A stretch of 64,000 nt of DNA. Source: Phragmites australis (Eukaryota > Streptophyta > Magnoliopsida > Poales > Poaceae). Made by a program: the position numbers and the translations under genes. The DNA is taken from NCBI RefSeq assembly GCF_958298935.1, contig NC_084933.1:13685001-13749000 (forward strand), written 5' to 3'. Positions 12,229-22,663 of the stretch are shown here, one piece after another. The stretch's first letter is position 1, and every line of letters begins with the position of its first letter. A model generated the notes under the pieces. It saw nothing but the letters and a program-made list of their open reading frames with translations. It did no database searches and had not been told where the DNA came from.

Positions 12229-14904
12229 TGTCGAGGCTAAATCCCTGACAATGATTTTGGGGTATGCTGGACAGTGGGTGCGTGATCGGCGTTCCGGGTG
12301 TTCCTGTGGAATGTGTGTATTTGTTGCTCAAGAACACCATAATTATCCAGGTTCAGGGACCCCGTGGGGTAATAGCCCTACATCCTGGGTATTATTCTCT
12401 GTCCTCCCTCTTTACAGAAGATATCCCTCTTTATATTCCGGGGGTAAAAGTCTTACAGGTGGGCCCAACAAAAAGACCCATGCCTGCCTAGAGAAATGAT
12501 ATAAATAATCATTACAAGTATACATGCGCTGTGCCTGCCCTGGGTCCTTGCGGTGCCCGTCCCATCCATCGGTCGCACTCCCGTTTGTCATGCCCAGAGC
12601 GCCAGGCCTGCCATGTCCTGTCGCAGGCTTCCCACGCGTGCCTTTTGCACCCCCTGTCACATCTGCGAGCCCGTCTCGCAACAATTAATGTTTGTGGGAC
12701 TGGATACGGGAACTCTGCACCGACCATGCCACCTCAGCCGAAGTGAAATGCCTGGGGAAGGTTAATAGCGTGAGTAGCGGCATTAAATGTCACGTCCCAA
12801 ATTCTATAATCGCATGATTAAGCTTAATCATGCATCATTAGCATCATAAATAAATTCGTGGTAAATTGTTTTGGCACATTAGAGCAATTTGTTTTGAGTC
12901 AATTGGGTGAGAGAGAAAAATTTGGGAGAGAAAAGAATGAATTTTGCAATTAAAATGGACTTATTTCTTTTACATGTGGGATCCACCACCCAGCCCCACA
13001 CCTCACTCACTCAAAGTGGCAACAGCCCCACCTGCTCTCTCTCTCCCTCACTCTCTCACATGCTCCCACCCATGCTCAACCGGCCACAAGAGCAACCGAG
13101 CTGCTCTCTCCCTCTCTCTCAAGCACTCACTCCTTCTACTTCAAAATCCCACCTCAACACTTGGAATCAACGTATGCATGTGGTACTCACGCGTTCCTTA
13201 GCTCCTAAGCTATCTATCCCTCCAATTCATTTTTATTTTTCCAAAGGATTCGAGCCGATTTTGATATCTTTTGGTGTTCATTGTTGAAGCACAAGAAGCA
13301 CCGGTGTTCTTCCTCTTCCCGAGCTTTCTTCCTTCAACCGACGATTCCCAAGCTCAGCAAAGCATCTTGGGTGAGTCCCCTAGGCATCCATGGCAAGATT
13401 CCGTGTTTTGGTTGGATAGATTTCGAATTTGGAGTTAGGGTTGTGAAGTTCATGAGTTCTTGAGTTTTGGAGAAAATTAGAGGATTGTGGATGTAATTGA
13501 GTTAGGAATCGAGTTGATAGATTAGTGAGTGAGTTCTGGACCCCCATGAGCCATTGCAAAATCTTGCTCTTCGATTTGGAATCGAATCAACCAAAGTTTC
13601 CTCTTGAAATTTCTTTCTGCCCAAGGTCCAGAGTGTCCGGAGAAATCTCTGGAGACTCCACAAATCTCCGGAGAGTCTGGACTAAACATGGACGGTGTGA
13701 TCGGGTGGGCTTGTAGAGGTATCTAGTTTGCTCCGAGAGTAATTTTGAATACCTCCGTGCTGAGCGATGCATGTATCAAATGGTTGAGGCTTATTAGGAA
13801 AGGTTGTCATGAGTACCCCTTGTATGCACTTTAGCGGGTGGCACAAGCCAAATGATCCTCGTGTCGTGTGAGTAAAGTAGTATCCCCTGCAGGGTGTAAA
13901 AATATTTTGAAATGCCGTGCTCTCGGTCATGATCATGCTTTTCTGTCCATGCGCACCATCGTAGAGTTTTGTTGTGGGTTAATGGTGGTATGGGTGATGG
14001 TTGGAAAATGTTGATGTTGGCTCTGATATATTACTTTGGTTCCTTTTACACTCACGTACCAGTTGTTGAATTTCAGTTTATATTGGTTCATATAGGTTCT
14101 GACACATATGTCTAGGTTGCTTAAGCATATTAAACGTACTTAACCCTGTGGTCATTTTCTTACTAATAGCTCAATGCATGATTCTTTGAGTTGGGTTATT
14201 TATATGTACCCTATATGGATTAAGTTTTGCGAGTACCTTCGTACTTGCAGGTGAGGAAGAAGTGGTGTTTGGCTACTTCACGCCTGCCGAGGTGGTGGCG
14301 GGATTGAGTAGTACATCCTATTTAGTTGGCGTGCTTTTGTGATGGAGCCTAAGGGTATATGACTCAATCCTCCTTTTGTTGTATATATTTTAGTCTTCCG
14401 CTACTTAGTTTCTTTTGCTGGTTAGGAGTTGAGCATGTTTTAGTCTCCTCCTAGCTCTTATTTGCTGTAAATTGTAATAACTTGTTGTATGCTTAAGAAT
14501 TGTAATATAATGTTAATTATTCGCACTTTCTTAAGCTTTGTTGTGATATATGTTGGAAAGGCATGTGTTCCTATTTTGGTCATAAAACACGTGCTGGGAC
14601 TACCGGGATGATATTCTGGTTAATCATCAAGTTTATAATTATGAATAATAATCATCTGGTGATTAGTTAGAATATTATCTGAACAGTTCCTCACATTAAA
14701 TGAGGTTTGATTGGCCTAGACAAGTACCTATCCCGCGACCAGTAAGGACTGGTCACGGGGAATCCTACGAAGGTCCTAGTCATGGTCGCGCTGACGTCGA
14801 CCGGTCGCACGGGGGTCACGGGCCAAAGAATAAAAATGAATACTGCCCAAAACTGACCGTTACGGGCCATTCTGGTGGAAACCCTTATATTCTTTACATC
14901 GACA
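12229..14904 (-). repeat. 5' LTR of the Tat-like element, split by an insertion
   Basis: 12229-12789 and 14703-14904 together equal one 763-bp LTR that matches the left LTR. The break is filled by the element at 12790-14693. The outer end ...catcgaca is better preserved than in the left copy. Confidence 0.85.
12790..14693. mobile_element. Unclassified 1.9 kb insertion with 9-bp target duplication
   Basis: It sits inside the LTR between two exact copies of cattaaatg (12781-12789 and 14694-14702). It starts tcacgtcccaaattc and ends ctgaacagttcctca. The ends are not inverted repeats of each other and no transposase is visible. Inside are a CT-rich stretch (13010-13130) and short unlikely ORFs (for example 12907-13287). 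A 9-bp duplication is usual for Mutator-like elements, some of which lack clear TIRs. The absence of CTRR at the end argues against Helitron and the duplication length against LTR elements. Confidence 0.65.
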
Positions 14905-14909
14905 CAAGT

Positions 14910-15215
14910 AAAATCAGATTCATTTTAACCTTGACATTCGATCCACTCCTTGAAACACTTTAACTCTATCATATATATTAATTTTGATAACACCTACTCC
15001 AACATGATAATAGCTAGCTAAATCCTACATCCACACTTACATATGACTACATGTTTAATATTTAGAACTTCATTATAACTTTCCAAGTTACTCTTGAGAA
15101 TTGCCACAGCAGCACCTGTGCTCACGCCGCATGTTGCCACGCAAAATAGCACGAACACCACAACCTTCACGGTCCAATGTCGTTGTCACTGGTCTCGTTA
15201 TGGCCTCTACCAATT
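14910..15215. other. Short intergenic stretch between two retrotransposons
   Basis: No coding signal. The end, about 15130-15215, becomes GC-rich and contains atggcctctaccaattgtgat, into which the copia element is inserted. Confidence 0.4.
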
Positions 15216-15220
15216 GTGAT

Positions 15221-15420
15221 TGTTGAAGATGGAGTGGTAACCTGAGTTGGTACATACGTTGGATAGTTTAAAACGAATAGGATTCTATCTGTTAGCTTCT
15301 ATCTGTGGTTTAAAACTAACTCAAATAGATGTAATTGCCACCGACCTGGGGCTTTTCCATGTCTATATAAACATGCAGCTAGCGGCTCGAGAGGGTAGAC
15401 ACGCTTCCTCAACTTTTACA
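15221..15420 (+). repeat. 5' LTR of the copia element
   Basis: 200 bp, TG...CA. Contains a TATA-like ctatataaac at about 15363. Aligns to both ends of the interrupted 3' LTR. Confidence 0.85.
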
Positions 15421-15432
15421 TGGCATCAGAGC
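15421..15432 (+). other. Copia primer-binding site
   Basis: tggcatcagagc, one change from the tggtatcagagc complementary to initiator Met-tRNA, directly after the LTR. Confidence 0.85.
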
Positions 15433-15491
15433 CTGCCTCCTCCAACGCATCTATGTCCAGATTTTCTTCCTATTTTCCGACGACAATAGCC

Positions 15492-18400
15492 ATGACAGGC
15501 TACTCTCTCGGTCTGCTGGTCGCAGAGAAGTTGACGAGAGAGAATTTTATTCTCTAGAGAGCTCAAGTTTTACCAGCTATACGTGGTGCGTAGCTGGTTC
15601 GTTTGTTGGATGGGACCGTGCCTATTCCATCAAAGACAATTGAGACTCCCAAGGATGACAAGACAAGTAAGCTGGTGGCCAACCCGACGTATGCATCTTG
15701 GGTTGCGCAGGACCAGCTAGTTCTGAGTTATTTGTTCGCATCTTTGTCCAGAGAGACATTAGCCCAGGTGGCTACACTGACGAGTGCTTTTGATGTGTAA
15801 AAGGCAATTCAAGAGATGTTTGCTTCCCGCTCCAGGATTATTCAGCTACGGTCCAAATTGACAGTCACATATAAAGGAGACATGTTTATAGTTCCATACT
15901 TCTCTAAGATGAAAAAGATGGTTGCAGCTGGAAAGCGACTTGATAAAGATGACATTGTGTCATACATTCTCACGGGTTTTGATGCTGAGTATAATCCACT
16001 AATTGAAACGGTAAGTGCACGAATCGATCCCATTAATTTGAGCGATCTTTTGAAGAATAAGTCTGATGTCTTCTTCAAATTTCATGAATTTCAACAGCAT
16101 GTTGAGCTTTTTTTTTAAGTAGGAAAATTATCACTATACGGATCGACTAAGGAGGTGAATACTAAAGATTGCACTCCTTTCAACGGGTAGGAATTTTTCA
16201 TCATATCTCATATCCTTACAGCAGAATGGCTCAGTCGAGTGTAAACACCATCATATTGTAGAACTTAGCTTAGCTCTTCTTGATTATGTTTCCATGGCTT
16301 TAAAATTTTGGGATGAGGTTTTTTTTTCTGGCATATTTGATTAATCATCTTCATTCTCGTGTTATTAATTTTCAGTCACCCATTGAGCGTCTCTTTAGTA
16401 GTAAACCTGACTATTCTCTTCTTTGTGTTTGTTGGCTAAATCTCCGTCCTTATAACACGCGGAAGCTGCAATTTCGATTCAAAACATGTGTTTTTCTTGG
16501 ATACAGTAGTCTTCACAAACGCTATAAATATTTTGATATTTCAACTAGTCGGATGTATGTTTTTAGAGACGTTGTATTCGATGAAACTGAGTTTCCTTTG
16601 GCTCAACTTCATCCTAATGCAGGCGTCCAACTCCGATCTGAAATTGTGCTCCTTCCTCCAATGTTGCTAAATTCCTTTAGTACTGGGGAGCGAATAATAG
16701 ACGTTGACATTGATGTCATCATATTAATAATACCTCTAAGCTAGCACCAGTGCAGGTTGTTGAACATGATGGTTCGATGGATCCAGTGGCCGCATCTGAT
16801 CCCGGAGGTGAGTTTTCGTTGTCAGCGCCAGCACCAGGTGGTCGGGCGGGCCTCCTCCTCTGTGCTTCTTCCGCAGATCAAGCCTGGGCGCCCTCCTCTC
16901 CGTTGTCAGCGCCAGCGTCAGGTGCCTGGGCGCCCTCTGCCGTGTCTCCATCGATGGCAGGCAGCCGTGCGCCAGGCCGGGACACCTGTGGCAGCAGCCG
17001 TGCGCCAGGCCGAGTCCTCTTTCCTACAGCAGCAGGACAGGCTTCATCAATGCTACTGCTGGGGCGGGGGCACCGGGGCATACTTCTGTGTAGGTACAAG
17101 TACCTGTCCACAGGTTGAATTGTTGAATCAGTGGAGTCGTCTGGGTCTAGTGCTGCACAGGAAGATGATGTTCCACGGCGAGGACCAGTGACACGACTTC
17201 AAAGTAATATCAGTAAGCCTAATTTTTTTAATGATGGTACTATATGATATTGGTATTTTAGTGCTATCGGAGAACCTCAAAATTTACCAGAAACGCTGAG
17301 TGATAATAGGTGGAAGACGGCATAGATGAGGAGTATTCTGCATTTCTGGAGAATAAGACATGGTGCTTGGTTCCAACGAAGAGAGTCAGTAATATTGGAG
17401 ACTGCAAATGAGTCTATATAGTAAAAAGGAAGGAGTCTATACGGTAAAAAGAAGGCTGATGAGACTCAGGACAGGTACAAGTCACGTTTAGTTATAAAGG
17501 AATTTAAACAGTGTTATGATATTATTATAAAAATACTTTTAGCAGCTATTATTCGAATTGTGCTATCTATTACCGTTTCAAAGAGCTGGCGTCTTAAATA
17601 GTTAGATACGAAGAACACGTTCCTATATAGTGTTTTAGAGGAGGAAAATTATATGGGACAACCATCAGAATATAAAAACTCATCACATCCTGACTATGTG
17701 TGCAAGCTTGGCAAGACTTTATTTGAGTTAAAGTAGTCACCTAGAACATGGTACTTTAGACTCAATGCTAAATTACAATAGCTAGCTTGATTTTCTTGCT
17801 TCAATAGTGGATACGTCACTATTTATTTATAATAGAGGTGGAGTGACTATATTTTTACTTAGTTATATTGTTGATATAATAATGGTGAGTTCATCAGAAA
17901 ATGTAGTGGAAGCTCTACTCTTGGATCTGAAGAATGATTTTGCTTTAAAACACTTAGGTGAGCTACATTTTTTATTGAAATAAATAAAACTCAAGGTGGT
18001 ATTATTCTTTCTCAAGAGAAATATGCCACTGAGTTATTAGAAAAGCCCGAGATGAAAAATTGCAAACCAGTGACTGCACCATTGTCAACTTCTTGGAAAC
18101 TTTCAAAAATTGAAGGGGATCCATTAAGTGATAAAAATTCAACAAGATATAAAAGTATTGTTGGTGTCTTGTATCATTTAACCTTGACACATCCGGATAC
18201 TACATTCTCAGTTAATAAAGTTTGTCAATTTCTTCATGCACCAACATTTTTATATGGGATTGCAGTAAAAAGGATTATGCAGTATGTTTGCTCTACTATA
18301 ACTCTGGGTCTTAAGATTTGCAAGTCTTTCTCTACTTTGGTGAGTGCTTTCTCGGATACAGAGTGGACATGATATCTATATGATAGAAGGTCTATATGTG

Positions 18401-18790
18401 GATTTACAGTATTTCTAGGAAAAATCTTGTATCTTGAAGTGTTTATAAACAAGTCACAATGTCTAGATTCAGTATTAAAGTAAAATATAAGTCTTTTTGC
18501 TAATGCTACAGTAGAAGTTATTGGGGTTCAGACTGTTTTAAGTGAATTTGGTGTAGTTCATTCTGGTGTAGCATGTCTACGGTGTGATAATTTAGGAGTA
18601 ATTTATTTATGGATCAATTCAATATTCTATACCAGAACTAAACATATTAAAATTAACTATTATTTTGTAGGAGAGAGAGTGGCTGATAAACTTCTGATAT
18701 CGATTCATCTCTTCTGCGGATCAGATTGCGCATGGCTTTACCAAACCGCTTTTTGCACTGCAACTATAGGAATTTCTATAGAAGCTTAAC
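15492..18790 (+). pseudogene. Copia gag-pol polyprotein pseudogene
   Basis: Gag (about 15492-16118) shows the UBN2-type pattern: a leader with LLDGTV, then SYLFASLSRETLAQV and FSKMKKMVAAGKRLDKDDIV. It is broken by stops at about 15556 and 15798. A deletion then joins gag to the end of integrase (16190-16700): QNGSVECKHHHIVE, equivalent to the PQQNGVAERKHRH motif, and the C-terminal KTCVFLGYSSLHKRYKYFD. Reverse transcriptase (about 17270-18370) keeps a weak catalytic box at about 17861 reading SYIVDIIMV in place of YVDDI. RNase H (about 18390-18780) ends before the PPT. The zinc knuckle and protease are absent. Confidence 0.85.
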
Positions 18791-18823
18791 TCTGGCTCTA
18801 CACAAGTTATGATTGAGGAGGAG

Positions 18824-19987
18824 TGTTGAAGATAGAGTTGTAATCTGAGTTAGTGCATACGCTGGAAGTTTAGGTTTATTTGATAGAGTTTCAGAGTAGC
18901 TCTCCGATTGGAATCAAGAGAGCTATGTTAAATAGTTTTTTTAATTTTTAACTTATCGAGTGGAATCCGTGAAAATAATTCTTAAAATAAATAAAATGCT
19001 CGGAGCTAAAAAAAAAAGTAACTTTCCTTAATTCATTTATCACACACAATCACTCCATCTATAGATTTTACCCTAAAAAATCAATTTCAGCCATAGAATT
19101 ACTTTCCTTAGAGAATCACTCATTTCAAAAAATTTAGAGTGAATTACACAAAACTACAAATATTGTGTCATTTGTAACATAAAACTACAAGTATCGTGCA
19201 CTAATTTAACATAAAACCTGATTTTAATTAGATTCATCAAAAAATGGTCTCATATTCTCCAAAAATCCTAGAACTTTATTAAGTGTTCTGTAATCCATGT
19301 GAAACATATTTTAATGAGATATTTTAATTGGACTCACCCAAAAATTCTGTATAGAATTTAAATTAGTTTTTTTTTTCAAAAAAGCTATTTTTATAATTCC
19401 TAATAATTGTTAGGACCTCAAATAAAATCCCCAAAATACGGTAAAATTCACTAATATTCTTCTTATATGATAGAATAATTTCTAAAATTATTTTTAGTCC
19501 TAGATTATATGATGAAAAAGTATGTAACGCACTTTTTGGAGAATTTTAGTTTAAATTTTATACAGGCTTTTTTAGATGAATCTAATTAAAATAGATTGCA
19601 CATGGATTATAGAACACGTATAAAAGTTCTATGTTTTTTTTTTTAAAAGCATAAGACTATTTTTTTAGATAAATCTATTTAAATTCATATTTTATATAAA
19701 ATTAGTGCACAATACTTATAGTTTTGTATTACAAATAATACAATATTTATAATTTTGTGTTATAAATAAGTACAATACTTATAGTTTTATACAATTCACT
19801 TAAAAATTTATATAAGAAGAACTCTACCAATAATACCGAATACGATTCTATATGGTAGCTTCTACCTATAGTTTAAAACCAACTCAAACAGATGTAATCG
19901 CCACCGACCTGGGGCTTGTCCAGGTCTATATAAACATGCAGCCGACGTGCTAGTTGGGTCTATAAACACGCTTCCTCAACTTTTACA
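18824..19987 (+). repeat. 3' LTR of the copia element, interrupted
   Basis: 18824-18870 and about 19838-19987 together reproduce the 200-bp 5' LTR. The intervening ~0.96 kb is a nested insertion. Confidence 0.8.
18871..19838. mobile_element. Nested insertion in the copia 3' LTR, containing a foldback/MITE-like element
   Basis: AT-rich, no coding potential. Within it, 19139-19800 has inverted ends: it starts gtgaattacacaaaactac and its last bases reverse-complement to gtgaattgtataaaacta. The inverted similarity extends inward over roughly 100-150 bp on each side (matching 'acaaatattgtgtcatttgtaac'), so the strand can fold back on itself. The outer ends of the whole insertion could not be classified. 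Confidence 0.5.
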
Positions 19988-19992
19988 GTGAT

Positions 19993-22660
19993 AACTCGCC
20001 TATCGCCGCCAATCTAGCCGCCCTTGCACCACTGCATGTTCGCTCTCCAAGCAAACTGTGCGCCAGCCGTCCTGTCTGTGCCTTGTGCTCTGCGAACTGT
20101 CCGATGACCCTAGTTCATCTGCCTCATATGGGCAACTGGTGAACTGCTCTTCTGCTCGACCATGCCGCAGACCACAGTTCCCCTTGTGCACATGCCCGCA
20201 TCCTTCCGAGCTCCTGCCGAACATAGCTGGTAAGACCACGTCTAAGGGATTTATCTTGTGGGTGAAATTCTCATCGTGAAAGGATTTTCGTTCCCTTCAG
20301 CGCTCCAACGATTTTCTTTCACAATTCTCTTCACGACGGGATTTTCAGATCATTCCTTTCAGAACGGGATTATCTCTCATTTCCCTTCGCGGTCTCCCTA
20401 AAAAAAAGCTGTTAGAGATAAGAGAAAATAAAAAAAATGAAAATAGAGAAGACAATTGAGAAAGGAACGAAATAAAAAGAATATAGTTAATGATGGTCTC
20501 ACACCGAGCCACTGTAGGTGTGGGGTCTACCTTGGTCTGCAAACCCCCTGCTCCTCCATTTCCTTCGACTCTAAAACACCACGTGCCCTGGTAGACCACG
20601 GCCTGCTCCTGAGCCGCGACGACTACACTTCGTGCGCGTGCGTGTCTGAGTGAAGTCGGACTCCACATACGCCCGAGTTCGTCATGACTCGACCTAACAC
20701 GAGGCCCGCGTGTACGCCTTCTCTTCTCGACCCAGACCGCCGCGCTGGCCTTGCCTCACGCGCGCTACTTCTGGCCTTCTCCCACATGTGCATCGACAAC
20801 CTTTCCGTTAACCCCTCGAGCCTCTGTTTCATGGTAACTTCTGCTACTGGTCACTTCTAATGTATGGTCTATGTTGAAACTTGAAAGACACTAATTGTTT
20901 TCATCTTTGCTGCTAGACTCTACAAAAACATGAATATTTGCTGATGACACTGTCTCCAATAAAATAATAGTTTTTCTTGAATAGGAGAGAGACTTTTTGA
21001 AATGATGTTGGTGCCCTTGAGGTATGTTCTGTTTCCCTGTTAGACTTTGTTCGGTTGTATTGAGGATTTTAATTTTTGTTTTTTTCCGACTTTTAATTTT
21101 TGGTTTGTGATATTTTATTATTAATTTTTTACAATAAATTTTTAGCTTTTTAATAGTTTTTAGTTTATTTCTTTATAAGTCAGTTTTTTTAAAAACAATT
21201 TATAGTTAGACTGTTTACTTCTGATTTCTAGAACCAAATAAACACTTACTCTCGCAGCCGGTAAACTGGCTTCTCGGTGGATGAAGGCGAGCAGCACGAC
21301 TGTGCGGCCGTCGCATCGTGACGAGCTCCGCCGGGCCGATACCTGCTTGCCATTCTCGCTCTCCCTCCCTTTTCCCTCTCCTCTCGTCCTTCCTCCCATC
21401 CTTCTGTTCTTCCTCCGTAAGTCAGGATGAGTACTGCGGCTAAGCAATGCGACCAAGCAAACATGCATAACCAACAAAACTATAGAAATGCCATCAAACT
21501 CAATTAATGCTTCGAGTTCATGGATTCAATCCACGTCGGTGCTGGATCAATGGGCACGATGAGCACGCCGAGAGGAGGAAGAAGGGTGTCTTCTGGTGCT
21601 GAAGGCACCAGCCTCAACTCTCGTGCTTCATGTTACGGTACACTTCGTCAGGCTTGGCGTGGAGGAGAACGACTGGCTCCATTCGGGAGGCCCATTCGTC
21701 GCTTGGCTACTCCAATGGGCATTCTGCCACGTCCTTTATGAGCGTGGCGCGGTCAGCCGAGAGTCAGGATTGGGGCGGCCGCGGCCACGGTCTGGCGCAG
21801 GAGTGCCATCAGGCACGCACGCCATCAGGGAATTCTGTAAGACTTTTTACACAAAGATTTTCACAAGATCTTAATTGGTGTTATTTTTTATTTAATGGTT
21901 GACGTATGTAGAAAAGTAAAATAAAAGAACACGTATAGTGCTACAAAAGGGGTCTTTCGGATGAATTAATAGTATTTGGTTGAAAAACGAGGTGGGATGA
22001 AATGATTCCATATATTTGAAGATGAGATGATTCAATTTATATATAGATACTTGTTTGGTGGGTGAGATAAAACGAGTCCATTTTAATATATCGAACTCAC
22101 AACCAGTGTCACGTACTCACGTTTGAAGTGGAACAGCTACGTTCCACTATTTTTTAAGAACAACTCCAACCCGAATTTTTAAAGAGTATTTTCTAATTTC
22201 GAACTATTACACTCCACTGATCTTAACCCAAATAACTCAAAAACAAAATAGATTCAACAGGATTGATGGATGTAATATAGACATTTTATGCTTGTAAATA
22301 TTATTTTATTGTAAGGGTTGTCCTCGAGCTAACATCCACTTTTAGTGTCCAGATGAAAGAAACATGACCGAGTTTAAAAATGTTCGGTAGCAAAATTTGC
22401 CCTGTTTTATTCACCGCGCGAAGGCCGAGTCGAGTCGGACACATGACCGAGTCCATCAGCGCCGCGCATCTGCATGCATGCAGTCCGCCCTGGCTTCGTA
22501 CGTGCCGCTTGCCTGTCGCCACGCATCTGCATGCAGTCTGTCGGGGTCCACGTGCCTTACCATCCTGACTGACCACCTCCCAGCCGCACGGGCATTGCTA
22601 ACTTATTACTCTTTCCGATTACAAATATAAATCGTTTTAAATTTGTATAGGGTTCTTTAA
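19993..22660. other. Unassigned region, no recognisable gene
   Basis: 19993-20280 and 21500-21860 are GC-rich with open frames under 110 codons in several frames and no recognisable family. 21045-21245 begins tttgttcggttgt and ends gaaccaaataaacactta, resembling the ends of a short hAT-type MITE, but no TSD was confirmed. 21950-22110 is also MITE-like in wording. 22380-22600 is GC-rich with CpG and catgcatg motifs, promoter-like but with no gene attached. Confidence 0.35.
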
Positions 22661-22663
22661 CCA

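Larger units (their letters stand above)
2622..14904 (-). mobile_element. Tat-lineage Ty3/gypsy LTR retrotransposon, decayed and nested
   Basis: The two LTRs (2622-3383 and 12229-14904) match along their whole length once an insertion in the right copy is removed (762 and 763 bp). Near-identical 5-bp target duplications flank the element: taagt at 2617-2621 and caagt at 14905-14909. The primer-binding site next to the right LTR and the purine tract next to the left LTR put the element on the minus strand. Reading along the minus strand: 5' LTR, PBS, gag leader, RNase H and integrase relics, an extra gene on the opposite strand, PPT, 3' LTR. Removing two nested insertions leaves about 7.9 kb. 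Protease and reverse transcriptase are missing, so it is non-autonomous. Assignment to the Tat group rests on the PBS form and on the opposite-strand Transposase_28-type ORF. Confidence 0.85.
15221..19987 (+). mobile_element. Degenerate Ty1/copia retrotransposon
   Basis: 5' LTR 15221-15420 (200 bp, TGTTGAAG...TTTTACA) is followed at once by a Met-tRNA-type PBS. The 3' LTR runs 18824-19987 with an insertion. Perfect 5-bp target duplications gtgat flank the element (15216-15220 and 19988-19992). A purine tract gaggaggag precedes the 3' LTR. Order of domains gag, integrase, reverse transcriptase, RNase H is that of copia. Protease and the N-terminal half of integrase are deleted, and stops and frameshifts are frequent, so it is dead. 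Confidence 0.9.

Noticed and set aside
12907..13287. 126-codon frame rich in serine, leucine and proline
   Set aside because: It is the translation of a CT-rich low-complexity stretch inside a nested TE.
16736..17191. Frames of 120-144 codons on both strands between copia integrase and reverse transcriptase
   Set aside because: This is the variable proline-rich linker of the copia polyprotein; the extra frames are GC-driven.
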